A stretch of DNA of 40,891 nt from Nitrospirota bacterium. Lineage in GTDB: Bacteria > Nitrospirota > Nitrospiria > Nitrospirales > Nitrospiraceae. Below the pieces are notes generated by a model. It had not been told where the DNA came from and did no database searches. It saw nothing but the letters and a program-made list of their open reading frames with translations. The stretch lies in assembly GCA_030682135.1 (NCBI GenBank), contig JAUXQT010000093.1, positions 1 through 40,891 on the forward strand. The letters are read 5' to 3'. Numbering within the stretch: the stretch's first letter is position 1; each line of letters starts with the position of its first letter. A program made the translations under genes and the position numbers. Below are positions 9,225 to 18,268 of this stretch, piece by piece.

Positions 9225-9585
9225 GCATTCCAACTCAAGACCGATTCCGCTCCCGCTCCGCGACTTGCCCACAGCCGCGCGCCTCACTTCATACTCACTT
9301 TGGTTCTTCTGGCAATCGTTCGTTGTACCAGATACTACTCAAAGCCCGTGCCAGAATGCCTATTCCGTGATGCATGATATTCCAGCTAGTTAGGGCAGGT
9401 ACGATCCTGGAGATCGTGGAAGCCTCAACGATGGTGACACCATTGCGCCTCAGTTACTACTGCGATGCCCCACCAATCGATGGAGCATGCCAAAGCCTCG
9501 TAGCTTCTCGTCCGCTACGCCCGTCTCTCACGGAACCAAGGTTCAATGGGTTAAACCAATAAAACAAGCAGCAACTTGAGGGTCG
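9225..9585. other. Intergenic stretch without a recognisable gene
   Basis: Between the cytochrome promoter and the end of rodZ I see no coding sequence with a credible ribosome site or family resemblance, and no clear terminator for rodZ. The short open frames here have no signal, motif or context support. The area around 9395-9420 has a weak inverted repeat (ACGATCctggaGATCGT) of uncertain meaning. Confidence 0.6.
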
Positions 9586-10524
9586 TTAGCGCTTGACGAC
9601 GATATCGCGAGCAACTTTCCCACTCGGGCCGAATGGTTTTTGCGGCTTGCCATTGAGCTCGGCTTTCACCCCTCCGGCGTTGCCCAACGTCAGGACAAAC
9701 TGATCCTGCCCCTTCCATCGGCCCTTTTCACCGGGCCGGAGCAAGGCCTCTTGAGGACTCCCCCCATCGATTTGGACGACGACCCAACTCAGTTCTGTCG
9801 CCTCAAGATCTAACACTAACTGTCCGTCCGTTGCCCCGTTCCCTTCGAGCGAAATACCTCCCAATGGCCCATCGCTCCCCAACGAAGAAGGAGCAGGGGC
9901 GGTCGACTCGGGCATCGATGACGGCAAGGGCACGGCTCCAGCCACTACCCCAACAGTATTTCCGGCGCCTGCCTTGGCTGGCACGGGAGATACCTCCCCC
10001 GATTTTGCCTTAGGAGCAGAAGGCGGTACCGCTTCTGCCTGCGGAGTTGGCGGCGGCACGGCCTGAGTTTCCTGAGCCGGTTGAGCCGTTCGCTTGGAGG
10101 AAGAAGCCGGAAGATCTGAACTCGAACGACGCACCAGCAGCGACGACTGCTCACGGCTCAACAAAAAAATGAGCGTGAAAATCGCGATGCCGATGGCAAC
10201 CGCAACGGCCTTTCGATTCGATTGCCGCTTCCGCTCTTCTTCCGCCTGCCTGACTTTCAACCGCTCCCGTTCGATTTGCTTGTCGTAAAAGGCGCCAGCC
10301 GATTGCACGAATCGGTGGATCGCATCCTCCTCATCGAGGCCGAGAGACCTGGCATAGGACCGGACAAAACCTCGCGCAAATACTTGATCGGGCAACTTGG
10401 CAAAGTTCCCATCTTCCAACGCCTTGACAAAATCGGTTCGAATTCGCGTTTTGGCCGCGACCTCGTCGATCGTGAGTCCCTTGGTCTCTCGCACCTGTTT
10501 GAAAAATTCGCCGATCGATTCCAT
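9586..10524 (-). CDS. rodZ: RodZ-like cytoskeletal/HTH membrane protein
   Basis: This 312-residue protein has an N-terminal helix-turn-helix of the RodZ type (about 1-80: IGEFFKQVRETKGLTIDEVA and GFVRSYARSLG), a charged segment, one transmembrane helix (about 106-123), a Pro/Ala-rich periplasmic linker, and a C-terminal DUF4115 beta domain (about 228-312, with LSWVVVQIDGG and LRPGEKGRW). RodZ couples MreB to the cell-wall elongation machinery. It lies 10 nt after a TPR lipoprotein gene, an arrangement reminiscent of the pilF/pilW-rodZ neighbourhood in other bacteria. Regulatory HTH proteins with the same layout are the alternative. Confidence 0.85.
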   Translation of the reverse strand: MESIGEFFKQVRETKGLTIDEVAAKTRIRTDFVKALEDGNFAKLPDQVFARGFVRSYARSLGLDEEDAIHRFVQSAGAFYDKQIERERLKVRQAEEERKRQSNRKAVAVAIGIAIFTLIFLLSREQSSLLVRRSSSDLPASSSKRTAQPAQETQAVPPPTPQAEAVPPSAPKAKSGEVSPVPAKAGAGNTVGVVAGAVPLPSSMPESTAPAPSSLGSDGPLGGISLEGNGATDGQLVLDLEATELSWVVVQIDGGSPQEALLRPGEKGRWKGQDQFVLTLGNAGGVKAELNGKPQKPFGPSGKVARDIVVKR

Positions 10525-10534
10525 AGGTTTCTCT

Positions 10535-11215
10535 CTACGGCTTGAGCCGTGTCAGCAATTCTTTCGCGGCTGCGGCATACTCGCCGCCCTTATCGAGCGT
10601 CGTCACCTTGATCAGCGTGTCCTTCGAACGCCGCTCGAATCCCAGCTTGTGATACACCCGCCCCAGTTCCAAATTTAACAAAGCAGGGGGGACATTCGGC
10701 GGACTGACCACTAAGGCATCTTCGAACGCTTCCATTGCTCCTTGATAGTCACCCTCGTGAGCCAGCGACCGGCCGAGATGGAATCGGGCTAGATCAGGTG
10801 TCGTATAGACGGGATTGGCCAGCGCCTGATGGAATGACGCAATCGCATCTTGCCATCGCCCCTGCTTCTCCAGAACCTGGCCTAAATAGGTGTGTGCCTC
10901 TGAGTAATTCTCATCGATTGTCGTTGCGGCCCTGAGCTCTTCCTCGGCTTGAGGCAATTTACCCTGCATGGCAAGAATGTGACCAAGCCCATATCGTGCT
11001 TCTTTGTTGCGAGGATCGAGCTTCACGGCCTTTTGGAACGATACGTACGCCTTCTGCTGATCATAATCCAGGCTTGCGATACCTTCCTGGTAATAGCCTT
11101 TTGATTTCTGCAGCGACTCTTCCGAGATCGCACAGCCTGGCAGCCATCCGATCACCAGACCCAAGACGACCAGCGAACTTATCCGTACTCGAACGATCGA
11201 ACCGATGGAAGCCAT
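10535..11215 (-). CDS. TPR lipoprotein (PilF/NlpI-like)
   Basis: The protein has a signal sequence ending in a lipobox (LPGC) and then about five tetratricopeptide repeats, for example YGLGHILAMQGKLPQAEEEL and TYLGQVLEKQGRWQDAIASF. This makes it an outer-membrane-anchored scaffold. The ATG at 11215 fits the signal peptide; a GTG at 11224 overlaps the stop of the kinase gene by 4 nt and could be the coupled start, adding three residues. Position just before rodZ recalls pilF/pilW, but no pilus genes are visible in the window, so that role is not claimed. Confidence 0.82.
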   Translation of the reverse strand: MASIGSIVRVRISSLVVLGLVIGWLPGCAISEESLQKSKGYYQEGIASLDYDQQKAYVSFQKAVKLDPRNKEARYGLGHILAMQGKLPQAEEELRAATTIDENYSEAHTYLGQVLEKQGRWQDAIASFHQALANPVYTTPDLARFHLGRSLAHEGDYQGAMEAFEDALVVSPPNVPPALLNLELGRVYHKLGFERRSKDTLIKVTTLDKGGEYAAAAKELLTRLKP

Positions 11216-11220
11216 ATACG

Positions 11221-12135
11221 TCACGAAATGTCCTCGAAATGGGTCAACTGCTTAAAAGCTCGAAAACGGTCTTGCACCTCTTTGTAGTCCAGGATTCGCA
11301 AACGGTCAAGACTAAAGGCTTCTACGGTAAATGACGCCATCACGCTCCCGAAGATAATAGCCTGTTTGAACGCCTCGACCGAGCGATTACCAGTCGCAGT
11401 CAGATAGCCCAAAAATCCGCCGGCAAAGGTATCCCCGGCACCGGTTGGATCGCGCACATCTTCAAGCGGAAAGGCCGGAGCTCCAAATACCTGCTTCTGA
11501 TTGAACATCAAGACCCCATATTCCCCACGCTTGATGATGAGATGCTTGGGCCCGCGTGCCAGTATTTTCTGTGCAACCTTCACAAGATTCGTATGTTCGC
11601 CAAGTGCCCGAGCCTCCCCATCGTTAATGATGAGGATATCGACCTTCTCCAAGACCCGCCACAGCGCCTCTCGCTTGCCGTTGATCCAGAAATTCATCGT
11701 ATCGCACGCGACAAGGGGCGGACGCGGAAGTTTCTGCAACACATCCAACTGGAGTTCTGGATCGATATTGCCCAAGAATAGAAGATCCGGAGATCGGTAG
11801 GCCTCAGGAATCTTGGGGCGAAACGTTTCGAAGACGTTGAGCTTCGTATCGAGCGTATGCGCTTCATTCAGCTGATGTGTGTATTCCCCTTTCCAGCGAA
11901 AGGTCTCTCCCGGCCGCCGTTCCAAACCTGTCACATCGATGCCACGGCTCTTGAGAAACGCCAGATGCTGCGGAGGAAAGTCTTCCCCCACCACAGCGAT
12001 AAGATCCACGCTGGTAAAGTAACTGGCCGCAGTCGAAAAATATGTGGCCGACCCTCCCAGAACCTCACTGACTTCCCCGAAAGGTGTCTTCACTGTATCG
12101 AGCGCGACCGATCCAACCACAAGCAACTTTCCCAT
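11221..12135 (-). CDS. PfkB-family sugar/nucleoside kinase
   Basis: This 304-residue ribokinase-fold protein has the N-terminal VVGSVALD and GGSATYFS substrate strands, and the C-terminal signature DPTGAGDTFAGG (about 229-240), whose Asp235 is the expected catalytic base. Members phosphorylate sugars or nucleosides with ATP. It starts 3 nt after mtnP, which suggests a role in methylthioribose or adenosine salvage or in clearing a related product. That link is inference from position; substrate cannot be read from the sequence. Confidence 0.88.
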   Translation of the reverse strand: MGKLLVVGSVALDTVKTPFGEVSEVLGGSATYFSTAASYFTSVDLIAVVGEDFPPQHLAFLKSRGIDVTGLERRPGETFRWKGEYTHQLNEAHTLDTKLNVFETFRPKIPEAYRSPDLLFLGNIDPELQLDVLQKLPRPPLVACDTMNFWINGKREALWRVLEKVDILIINDGEARALGEHTNLVKVAQKILARGPKHLIIKRGEYGVLMFNQKQVFGAPAFPLEDVRDPTGAGDTFAGGFLGYLTATGNRSVEAFKQAIIFGSVMASFTVEAFSLDRLRILDYKEVQDRFRAFKQLTHFEDIS

Positions 12136-12138
12136 AGT

Positions 12139-13038
12139 TCACCGAGTTCCTTTCTTCACTGGAACAGCCCGATCTATCAATACAGCCAGCTTCCGTCTAA
12201 GTGCGGCCGGCATCCGATCCGGCACCGTAATAATGGCATCCTGCAAGGCGCGCTGACAGCTGCACGATGTGACCGCGGCTGCCGCAGGCATCACCGTCCG
12301 CAATAGTTGCTTGGCCAGCATGACATTCTGACGGAGCGTCGCCAGGATGCCTTCGACAGTAACGGCCTCTTCCGTCTCATGCCAACAATCGTAATCGGTC
12401 GCCAAGGCCACCGTGGCATAACAGAGCTCTGCCTCGCGGGCCAGCTTGGCCTCGGGAAGATTCGTCATGCCGATGACGCTCGCACCCCACTGACGATACA
12501 GCCTGGACTCCCCTTTCGTCGAGAATTGTGGCCCTTCGATGCAGAGATAAACACCTCCCTGATGCACCCTGGCCCCAACCGCGCGGGTCGCCTCCAGCAA
12601 AGCTGCACCAAGCGAGGCGCAGACCGGATCGCCAAACGCCACATGCGCGACAATCCCTCCCTCAAAGAAGGTGGACACCCGCCGCTTGGTGAGATCGATG
12701 AATTGATCGGGCAACACCACGTCTCCCGGCTTGATCGACTCCTTCATGCTCCCAACGGCACTCACAGAAATCACCCGGCTCACCCCGAACGACTTCAGCG
12801 CATAGATATTCGCGCGGTAGTTGATTTCGGACGGATTGATCCGATGACCTCGGCCATGCCGTGAGAGAAACGCAATACGAATGCCATCCAGCTCGCCAAG
12901 GATCACCTTGTCGGAAGGAGCGCCGAAGGGGGTTTTGACTGCGAGCTCCTTTACCTTCCGAAGCCCTTCGATATCGTAGAGCCCGCTCCCGCCAATGATC
13001 CCGATGTCTGCGCGCGCGCCCGGTCCCTGTCGTCTCAT
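12139..13038 (-). CDS. mtnP: S-methyl-5'-thioadenosine phosphorylase
   Basis: This 299-residue purine-nucleoside-phosphorylase-family enzyme splits methylthioadenosine with phosphate into adenine and methylthioribose-1-phosphate. Motifs seen: IGIIGGSGLY at the N-terminus, the phosphate-binding SRHGRGH, VSAVGSM, IEGPQFSTKGES, IGMTNLPEAKLAREAE and ATDYDCWH. The Met-Thr-Asn-type segment is characteristic of the MTA rather than the inosine/guanosine branch. Its ATG overlaps the end of miaA by 4 nt. The C-terminus ends in a basic segment beyond the core fold. Confidence 0.93.
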   Translation of the reverse strand: MRRQGPGARADIGIIGGSGLYDIEGLRKVKELAVKTPFGAPSDKVILGELDGIRIAFLSRHGRGHRINPSEINYRANIYALKSFGVSRVISVSAVGSMKESIKPGDVVLPDQFIDLTKRRVSTFFEGGIVAHVAFGDPVCASLGAALLEATRAVGARVHQGGVYLCIEGPQFSTKGESRLYRQWGASVIGMTNLPEAKLAREAELCYATVALATDYDCWHETEEAVTVEGILATLRQNVMLAKQLLRTVMPAAAAVTSCSCQRALQDAIITVPDRMPAALRRKLAVLIDRAVPVKKGTR

Positions 13039-14045
13039 GCCTGGCCCTCAAGTGTCAGAAGAAATCGTTCGACCTGCCCAATCACCAACTCAGCCGTGTC
13101 CACGACAGAGTCCGAATGCTCGATCGTCAGCCACTGCACTCCCGGCTCCTTTCGAAACCAGGTCATTTGCCGCTTGGAAAAATGTCTCGTGTCCCGCTTG
13201 AAGCGGCGAACCATCTCCGCCGCATCGTACTCGCCGGCCAAGTGCTCGGCCACCTGTCGATACCCCAAGCCCTTCATGGCCGAGCTGTTTCGCGGATATC
13301 CCAGAGAAAGAAGGTGTGTCGTCTCTTCTATCAAACCATGGGCCAGTTGCCAATCGATTCGCTCCTCGATGCGCCGATACAACGCGTCGCGATCGCGATT
13401 CAGGCCGATGATCAACGAGCAAAATGGCCGCTCGGCAAACGCATGCTCCTGCTGAAACTCCGACATGCGCCGTCCGGACAGTTGGTACACCTCCAGCGCG
13501 CGGATGACTTTCGATTCATCGCGTGGATGCAGCCGAGCCGCACTCACAGGATCAACGCCTATGAGTCGCGCGTAGAGGCGATCGAGCCCCTGCTCCTTCG
13601 CCTCCAGCCTCAAGGCCGCCCGCAACATTGGATCGGCCGGTGGCGCATCGCACAAGCCCTTGAGAAGGGTCCGTACGTAGAGCCCTGTGCCACCCACCAC
13701 CAGGGGAAGGCGGTGATCCCGATAGAGACGATCCATCTCATCGACCGCCTGACCGCGATACAATCCTGCATTAAACGGTTCATCGGGATTGACGAGATCG
13801 ATCAGCCGGTGAGGAACCTCCTGGCGCTCCTCCTGAGACGGCTTGTCCGTCCCAATATCCATCCCGCGATAGACTTGCCGGGAATCTGCCGTGAGCACCT
13901 CAGTCTCAAATGCCTTCGCAACCTCGACCGCGACACGGCTCTTTCCTACAGCCGTCGGTCCAAGAATCACGACCACAGGCTTACAACGGACCTGTCTGTC
14001 AGACAGACGATGTCTCGCCCGAGTCGGCATAGCCATCATGTCCAT
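13035..14045 (-). CDS. miaA: tRNA dimethylallyltransferase
   Basis: This 336-residue enzyme transfers a dimethylallyl group to A37 of tRNAs that read UNN codons. Visible are the P-loop GPTAVGKS, the DSRQVYRGMDIGTDKP segment, the VGGTGLYV strand, RALEVYQLSGR, and a C-terminal RRFKRDTRHFSKRQMTWFRK part. Start is uncertain: ATGs at 14045, 14039, 14036 and 14030 are all in frame and overlap the end of mutL by up to 10 nt. Coupling to mutL is plausible, and the mutL-miaA pairing is found in many bacteria. Confidence 0.95.
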   Translation of the reverse strand: MDMMAMPTRARHRLSDRQVRCKPVVVILGPTAVGKSRVAVEVAKAFETEVLTADSRQVYRGMDIGTDKPSQEERQEVPHRLIDLVNPDEPFNAGLYRGQAVDEMDRLYRDHRLPLVVGGTGLYVRTLLKGLCDAPPADPMLRAALRLEAKEQGLDRLYARLIGVDPVSAARLHPRDESKVIRALEVYQLSGRRMSEFQQEHAFAERPFCSLIIGLNRDRDALYRRIEERIDWQLAHGLIEETTHLLSLGYPRNSSAMKGLGYRQVAEHLAGEYDAAEMVRRFKRDTRHFSKRQMTWFRKEPGVQWLTIEHSDSVVDTAELVIGQVERFLLTLEGQA

Positions 14046-15868
14046 CCGACCCGGCCGAACAGCTTGGCGAGTTCATCGGTCGAAAGACGAAATGCGGTGC
14101 GGCGACCATGGGGGCACGTCGTGATCAAACCCTCTTCCACCCAATCCTGAATCAACTGTTGAATCTCGGGAAGCGCCATGGTTCGTCCGGCTCGCACCGC
14201 CCCATGACAGGCGAGAGACGCCAGCACGGGCTGGACCTGCAGGTCCAACGACGGAGCCTTGTCCCACTCGGTCACATCGTCGAGCAGATCCTGCACCAAC
14301 GCCGGCACATCCACCTTGCCAAGGCCAACCGGCACGCCGCGAATCGCCACAGCCGTGGCACCAAACGGCTCAATCAAGAGGCCAAGCTTCTCCAGGTCAT
14401 CAACACGCTTCAGTAACAACGAGCTTTGGGTGGATGACAGCTCAATCGGCTCAGGAATCAAGAGCGGTTGCGACGGGATATTCCGGCTTTGCCAGCCCCG
14501 CCACAGCCGTTGGAAAAGGACACGCTCGTGCGCCGTATGTTGATCAATCACTTGGAGCTCTTCACCCACTTGCGCCACGAGATAAGTGCGACGAATTTGT
14601 CCAAACGGCACGATGTGGGGCTTCTCTGTCCGCTGGTAGTCGGCCACTGCCTCGTGGGCGAAGGCCAATTGACTGCCCTCGATGCTGCCGGATCGTGGAA
14701 CCGCGTCATGCGAAGGAATCCTGGAATCCCGCGTAAAGCCTGATATCGGTGCGGCCTGATGAGAACCCTGAAAGGAGGGAGCCTCTCCCCCGACCGTGGA
14801 AACGAACTCCGGTGCCCTCTCCGACGGCCCTGCCGGCGTGCGACCCACCATGGCCGTCCGTTCGGAACCCCCGAGTGCGTGACGGACGGACTGGCGCACC
14901 AACTGATGGAGCGATTCTGTGTCCGCGAAACGGACTTCCTTCTTCGTGGGATGCACGTTGACATCCAATCGGTCCGGCTCGATATCCAAAAAGAGGACGA
15001 ACGTTGGATGTGATCCCTTGGGAAGAAACGATCCATATCCATCCATGACCGCATGAAATACGGTCGCGTTACGGACCGGACGCCGGTTTACAAACAATTC
15101 CTGCGGCATCTTCGAGGACCGTGCATGGACAGGATCAACCATCACGCCGCGGATCGAGAGCCCCCCTGCCCGGCCCCTCACCTCAATGGTTTTGTCGAGA
15201 AACGCCGGGCGATAGACTTGGAGGATGCGATCGCGATCCGACGCCACAGCGGGATAATTGAGGATCTCCTGGCCGTTATGGGTCAGGCGAAAGTGCACCG
15301 ACGGCCAGGCCAAACTGGCAAGCTGCACGACATGATTGATATGGGAGAACTCGGTTGTAGTCGTCTTGAGAAACTTCTTTCTCGCTGGTTGATTGAAAAA
15401 GAGGTTGGAGACTTCGATCCTGGTGCCAGGCACGGCGGGCGCATCGAGCATTGCGCTGCCCGCTCCTGCGATCAGGGTGAGCTGTGCGCCCACCGTATCC
15501 TGTCTGGTCGACGTCGTCACCAGCACGTGGGACACAGACGCGATGCTCGGAAGAGCCTCGCCGCGAAAACCCATCGTCGTCACCGAGGCCAGATCCCGAT
15601 CTGACCGGAGCTTACTGGTGGCATGCCGCTCGAAGGCACGGGGAAGGTCCGCACGGCTGATACCCTCTCCGTCATCCGTCACACGAATGAGGGCGAGCCC
15701 GCCATCTTTCACATCGATCGTGATGTGCAGACCGCCGGCATCGAGACTATTCTCCAGCAGCTCTTTGACGACGGCGGCAGGACGCTCGACGACCTCGCCG
15801 GCCGCAATGCGGCTGATCACATCGTCTGGAAGGACCTGGATTTTGGCGGTGCAACTGGCCGCGGGCAT
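14036..15868 (-). CDS. mutL: DNA mismatch-repair protein MutL
   Basis: This 610-residue protein has the GHKL ATPase domain at the N-terminus (VVKELLENSLDAG, VTDDGEGI, TTMGFRGEALPSIASV), a linker (about 335-420) and a C-terminal dimerisation/endonuclease domain. The endonuclease-type motif reads DQHTAHERVLFQ, against the usual DQHA-x2-E-x4-E, so the last acidic residue is Gln. The later motif reads CPHGRR where CPHGRP is usual. ATG at 15868 has GGAG 9 nt upstream. MutL coordinates MutS with strand incision; it is followed by miaA, as in many genomes. Confidence 0.95.
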   Translation of the reverse strand: MPAASCTAKIQVLPDDVISRIAAGEVVERPAAVVKELLENSLDAGGLHITIDVKDGGLALIRVTDDGEGISRADLPRAFERHATSKLRSDRDLASVTTMGFRGEALPSIASVSHVLVTTSTRQDTVGAQLTLIAGAGSAMLDAPAVPGTRIEVSNLFFNQPARKKFLKTTTTEFSHINHVVQLASLAWPSVHFRLTHNGQEILNYPAVASDRDRILQVYRPAFLDKTIEVRGRAGGLSIRGVMVDPVHARSSKMPQELFVNRRPVRNATVFHAVMDGYGSFLPKGSHPTFVLFLDIEPDRLDVNVHPTKKEVRFADTESLHQLVRQSVRHALGGSERTAMVGRTPAGPSERAPEFVSTVGGEAPSFQGSHQAAPISGFTRDSRIPSHDAVPRSGSIEGSQLAFAHEAVADYQRTEKPHIVPFGQIRRTYLVAQVGEELQVIDQHTAHERVLFQRLWRGWQSRNIPSQPLLIPEPIELSSTQSSLLLKRVDDLEKLGLLIEPFGATAVAIRGVPVGLGKVDVPALVQDLLDDVTEWDKAPSLDLQVQPVLASLACHGAVRAGRTMALPEIQQLIQDWVEEGLITTCPHGRRTAFRLSTDELAKLFGRVGWT

Positions 15869-15934
15869 GGGGCTAGACTCCAGGGGACGCCGGCAACAAG
15901 GGCGCGCCGGCGAACGGGATCGAGAACCGTCCGG

Positions 15935-16729
15935 TCATCGAATTTCGGCCAGCTTGCTCTTAGCCAGTTTCGCCTCGTCCGATGTAGGGAACTCTTCGAT
16001 GACGCGTTTGAGGTGCTTCTTCGATTTCACGAGATCTCCGGTCTCTCCCGCCGCAAGCCCCGATTTGAAGAGCGCGGCCGGCACCTTCTCATTGCCCGGA
16101 AACTCTGTAGTGAGATACTCGAACGCTTGGATCGCGCGCACATAATCTTTCTGCTGATAGGACGACTCGCCCAGCCAGTAATAACCGTTCGGCGTCAGCG
16201 ACGTGCCAGGAAAGTCTTTCACAAATCGCTGAAAGCCCGCCACGGCCAGATCGTATTTCCCATTGAGATAATCGTTGTACGCCAGATTGAACGCCGACGT
16301 CGGGGTAATCGTCGGAACACCGGGCATCATCGTCGGCGCATCAGATGCCGACGCAGGCTTCTGCGGTTTGGAGGGACGGGCCGGTTCCCCCGGAGTTGGT
16401 TCCATCTTGGGCGCAGCCGGAGCACTCGGTATCTCCTCTGCTTTGGCCGCCAAACGGTTTTCCAACTTTTGGATCCTGGCAGACAATTCATCGATTTTCG
16501 GATCGGCCTTCGACTTGGTCGATTCGTTATCCTTCACCCGTTCCAACGACTCCAAACGCCGTTGCAGGGCATCCAACCGTTTCTGATCCTGATCTTGCGA
16601 CTTCGACACCGTTGCCAAATTGTCACGCAGCTCGACAAAGTCCGCATGTTTGGCACATCCGGCGAGCAACAGACCCGCCCAGGCCATCATCGCTACCGAC
16701 CCTACACACTGTATGTTTTTGCGCATCAC
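15935..16729 (-). CDS. cpoB: Tol-Pal system protein YbgF/CpoB, copy 1
   Basis: The 264-residue precursor has a signal sequence with a lipobox-like LLAGC, a short coiled coil (about 30-85), a Pro/Ala-rich linker, and three C-terminal TPRs beginning AFNLAYNDYLNGKYDLAVAG. CpoB links peptidoglycan synthesis to Tol-driven outer-membrane constriction at division. E. coli CpoB is soluble, whereas this one appears to be lipidated. Start is GTG at 16729 or the adjacent ATG at 16726, 2-5 nt after the stop of the second copy, so both are surely co-transcribed. Confidence 0.85.
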   Translation of the reverse strand: MMRKNIQCVGSVAMMAWAGLLLAGCAKHADFVELRDNLATVSKSQDQDQKRLDALQRRLESLERVKDNESTKSKADPKIDELSARIQKLENRLAAKAEEIPSAPAAPKMEPTPGEPARPSKPQKPASASDAPTMMPGVPTITPTSAFNLAYNDYLNGKYDLAVAGFQRFVKDFPGTSLTPNGYYWLGESSYQQKDYVRAIQAFEYLTTEFPGNEKVPAALFKSGLAAGETGDLVKSKKHLKRVIEEFPTSDEAKLAKSKLAEIR

Positions 16730-16731
16730 GG

Positions 16732-18183
16732 TTATCGCGACTCCTTCAACTGGGATAGTTTATCGGACGCTTTACCTGCCTCAGGACTCCGTGGATACAA
16801 CGTCACCACCTGCTTGAAGGCCGAAGAGGCGCGCTTCTTATCTTTCATCGCCAAGTAGGCATAACCCTTCTTTAAGATCGCGGCCGGGACTTTCTCGCTC
16901 TGGGGAAAATCCAGTTCGACACGATCGTACGAATCGATCGCTTGCCGGTAATCCTTCTTGCCGTAGTGCGACTCGCCGAGCCAATACCGCGCGTTGGGGG
17001 ACAGATCTGAGCTTGGATAGTTCCGCAAAAATGAGGCAAATCCCTGGCGGGCTCCATCGAGATCCCCATCACGAAAGAGGGCCAGAAGCCGTTCATACTC
17101 AAGTTTGTCGGAAGGCTCCCCACTCTGGCTGACTTGCGGACGCGGCGACTCCTCAGATTCGCTTGTCGATGCCGCCGCCTCAGCTTGCACAGGCAGTGCT
17201 GCCGACGGCGTAACCGGCTCACCCCTTGTGGTATCGGACGAAGGCATCTGCGCCGATCGAGGAACCGGCTTCGGCGCCGGCTGACGGGCACCGGCCTTCC
17301 CCCCACGCACATGTGTGTTTTGGGATGCTTGGTCGACGGCTGTGGAGAGGGCATCCAGACGACGGTCCTGCTCATCGAATCGCGCTGCGAACTTCTGCGC
17401 GACAGACGCGACGCTCTTATTGACCTCGCCTAAATGACTGGTCACAGATTTATTCATCTCGTTGATATGGGCGGTCGAGGCTTTATTCGACTGCTCTTCT
17501 TGGCCGACCCGCTCGCTCAATCCCGTCAGCGAATCCTTGAACCCCGTCAAGGACTGACTGAACTGCGAGAACTTGGCGGCCAGTTGGTCCTGGCGGTTTT
17601 GACTATCCGCCGCAGCCTTGCGCTGCTCCTCAAGACGGGCATCCACATTCTTCATGAGTGCGCTGTTGGTCTTCTGCACGGCCTCGATGAGTTCTTTTCG
17701 CAGCGTCTCCATCTGCTTATTCACGTCGTCGAGGCGGCTGTTCATCTCGGTTCTGAACTGGTCACGGTCTGCTTTGGTCTTCGCATCCTGCGCATTCAGG
17801 CTTTCACGAACCTGCGCATAACGATTGGCGTTCTCTGTATCCAGTTTCCCCGCCAGTTGTTCCAACTTCTTGGTTTGCTGTTCAAGGATCGCCGAACGTT
17901 GCTTCAAGTCCTCCTGCTTACCTTGGAGCTCCTGCGCCTGATGTAATGCCCGCTCCAATTCACCCCGCAACTGCGGCAACTCCTGCTCTCGAAGCACCGA
18001 AATCTCCTGACTCTGTCGCGCACGGGTCTGCGCCGACTCATCACTCGTCTGCTTGATGCGCTGCTGAAGGTTCTTTTCCGTCTGTTTGAGATCCGCTTGC
18101 TGCGCAACGCAGCCAGGCGACAGCAATGCACAGATCAGACTGATCGTCGTCCAGGCTCCCCTTGTATCCGAATGGTTCCACAT
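16732..18183 (-). CDS. YbgF/CpoB-like lipoprotein with long coiled coil, copy 2
   Basis: The 483-residue protein carries a lipobox (LSPGC) and then a very long heptad-rich coiled coil (about residues 25-260). A Pro-rich linker follows, then the same C-terminal TPR module as its neighbour (LLALFRDGDLDGARQGFASF; RYWLGESHYGKKDYRQAIDSY). The TPR ends of the two genes align directly, so they are tandem paralogues. The coiled coil is several times longer than in CpoB and could span a good part of the periplasm. ATG at 18183 is preferred; a GTG 12 nt upstream is possible. It lies between pal and cpoB, consistent with a role in the Tol-Pal complex. Confidence 0.8.
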   Translation of the reverse strand: MWNHSDTRGAWTTISLICALLSPGCVAQQADLKQTEKNLQQRIKQTSDESAQTRARQSQEISVLREQELPQLRGELERALHQAQELQGKQEDLKQRSAILEQQTKKLEQLAGKLDTENANRYAQVRESLNAQDAKTKADRDQFRTEMNSRLDDVNKQMETLRKELIEAVQKTNSALMKNVDARLEEQRKAAADSQNRQDQLAAKFSQFSQSLTGFKDSLTGLSERVGQEEQSNKASTAHINEMNKSVTSHLGEVNKSVASVAQKFAARFDEQDRRLDALSTAVDQASQNTHVRGGKAGARQPAPKPVPRSAQMPSSDTTRGEPVTPSAALPVQAEAAASTSESEESPRPQVSQSGEPSDKLEYERLLALFRDGDLDGARQGFASFLRNYPSSDLSPNARYWLGESHYGKKDYRQAIDSYDRVELDFPQSEKVPAAILKKGYAYLAMKDKKRASSAFKQVVTLYPRSPEAGKASDKLSQLKESR

Positions 18184-18268
18184 TGTTTCACCCACTATGA
18201 TAAAGGAACTCCCCGCTCTCGCATCACGGACAACGACGTCTCACCCAACGCCACAACGAGCACGCCGC

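Noticed and set aside
9374..9562. Short open frame in the gap before rodZ
   Set aside because: No ribosome site, no motif and no sensible neighbour; the region looks non-coding.
13116..14150. Long plus-strand open frame antisense to miaA
   Set aside because: The opposite strand encodes a complete MiaA with all motifs; the antisense product shows no recognisable family.
15623..16858. Long plus-strand open frame antisense to mutL and cpoB
   Set aside because: It is Arg-rich, has no ribosome site or known motif, and lies opposite two clearly real genes. High GC makes such frames common.
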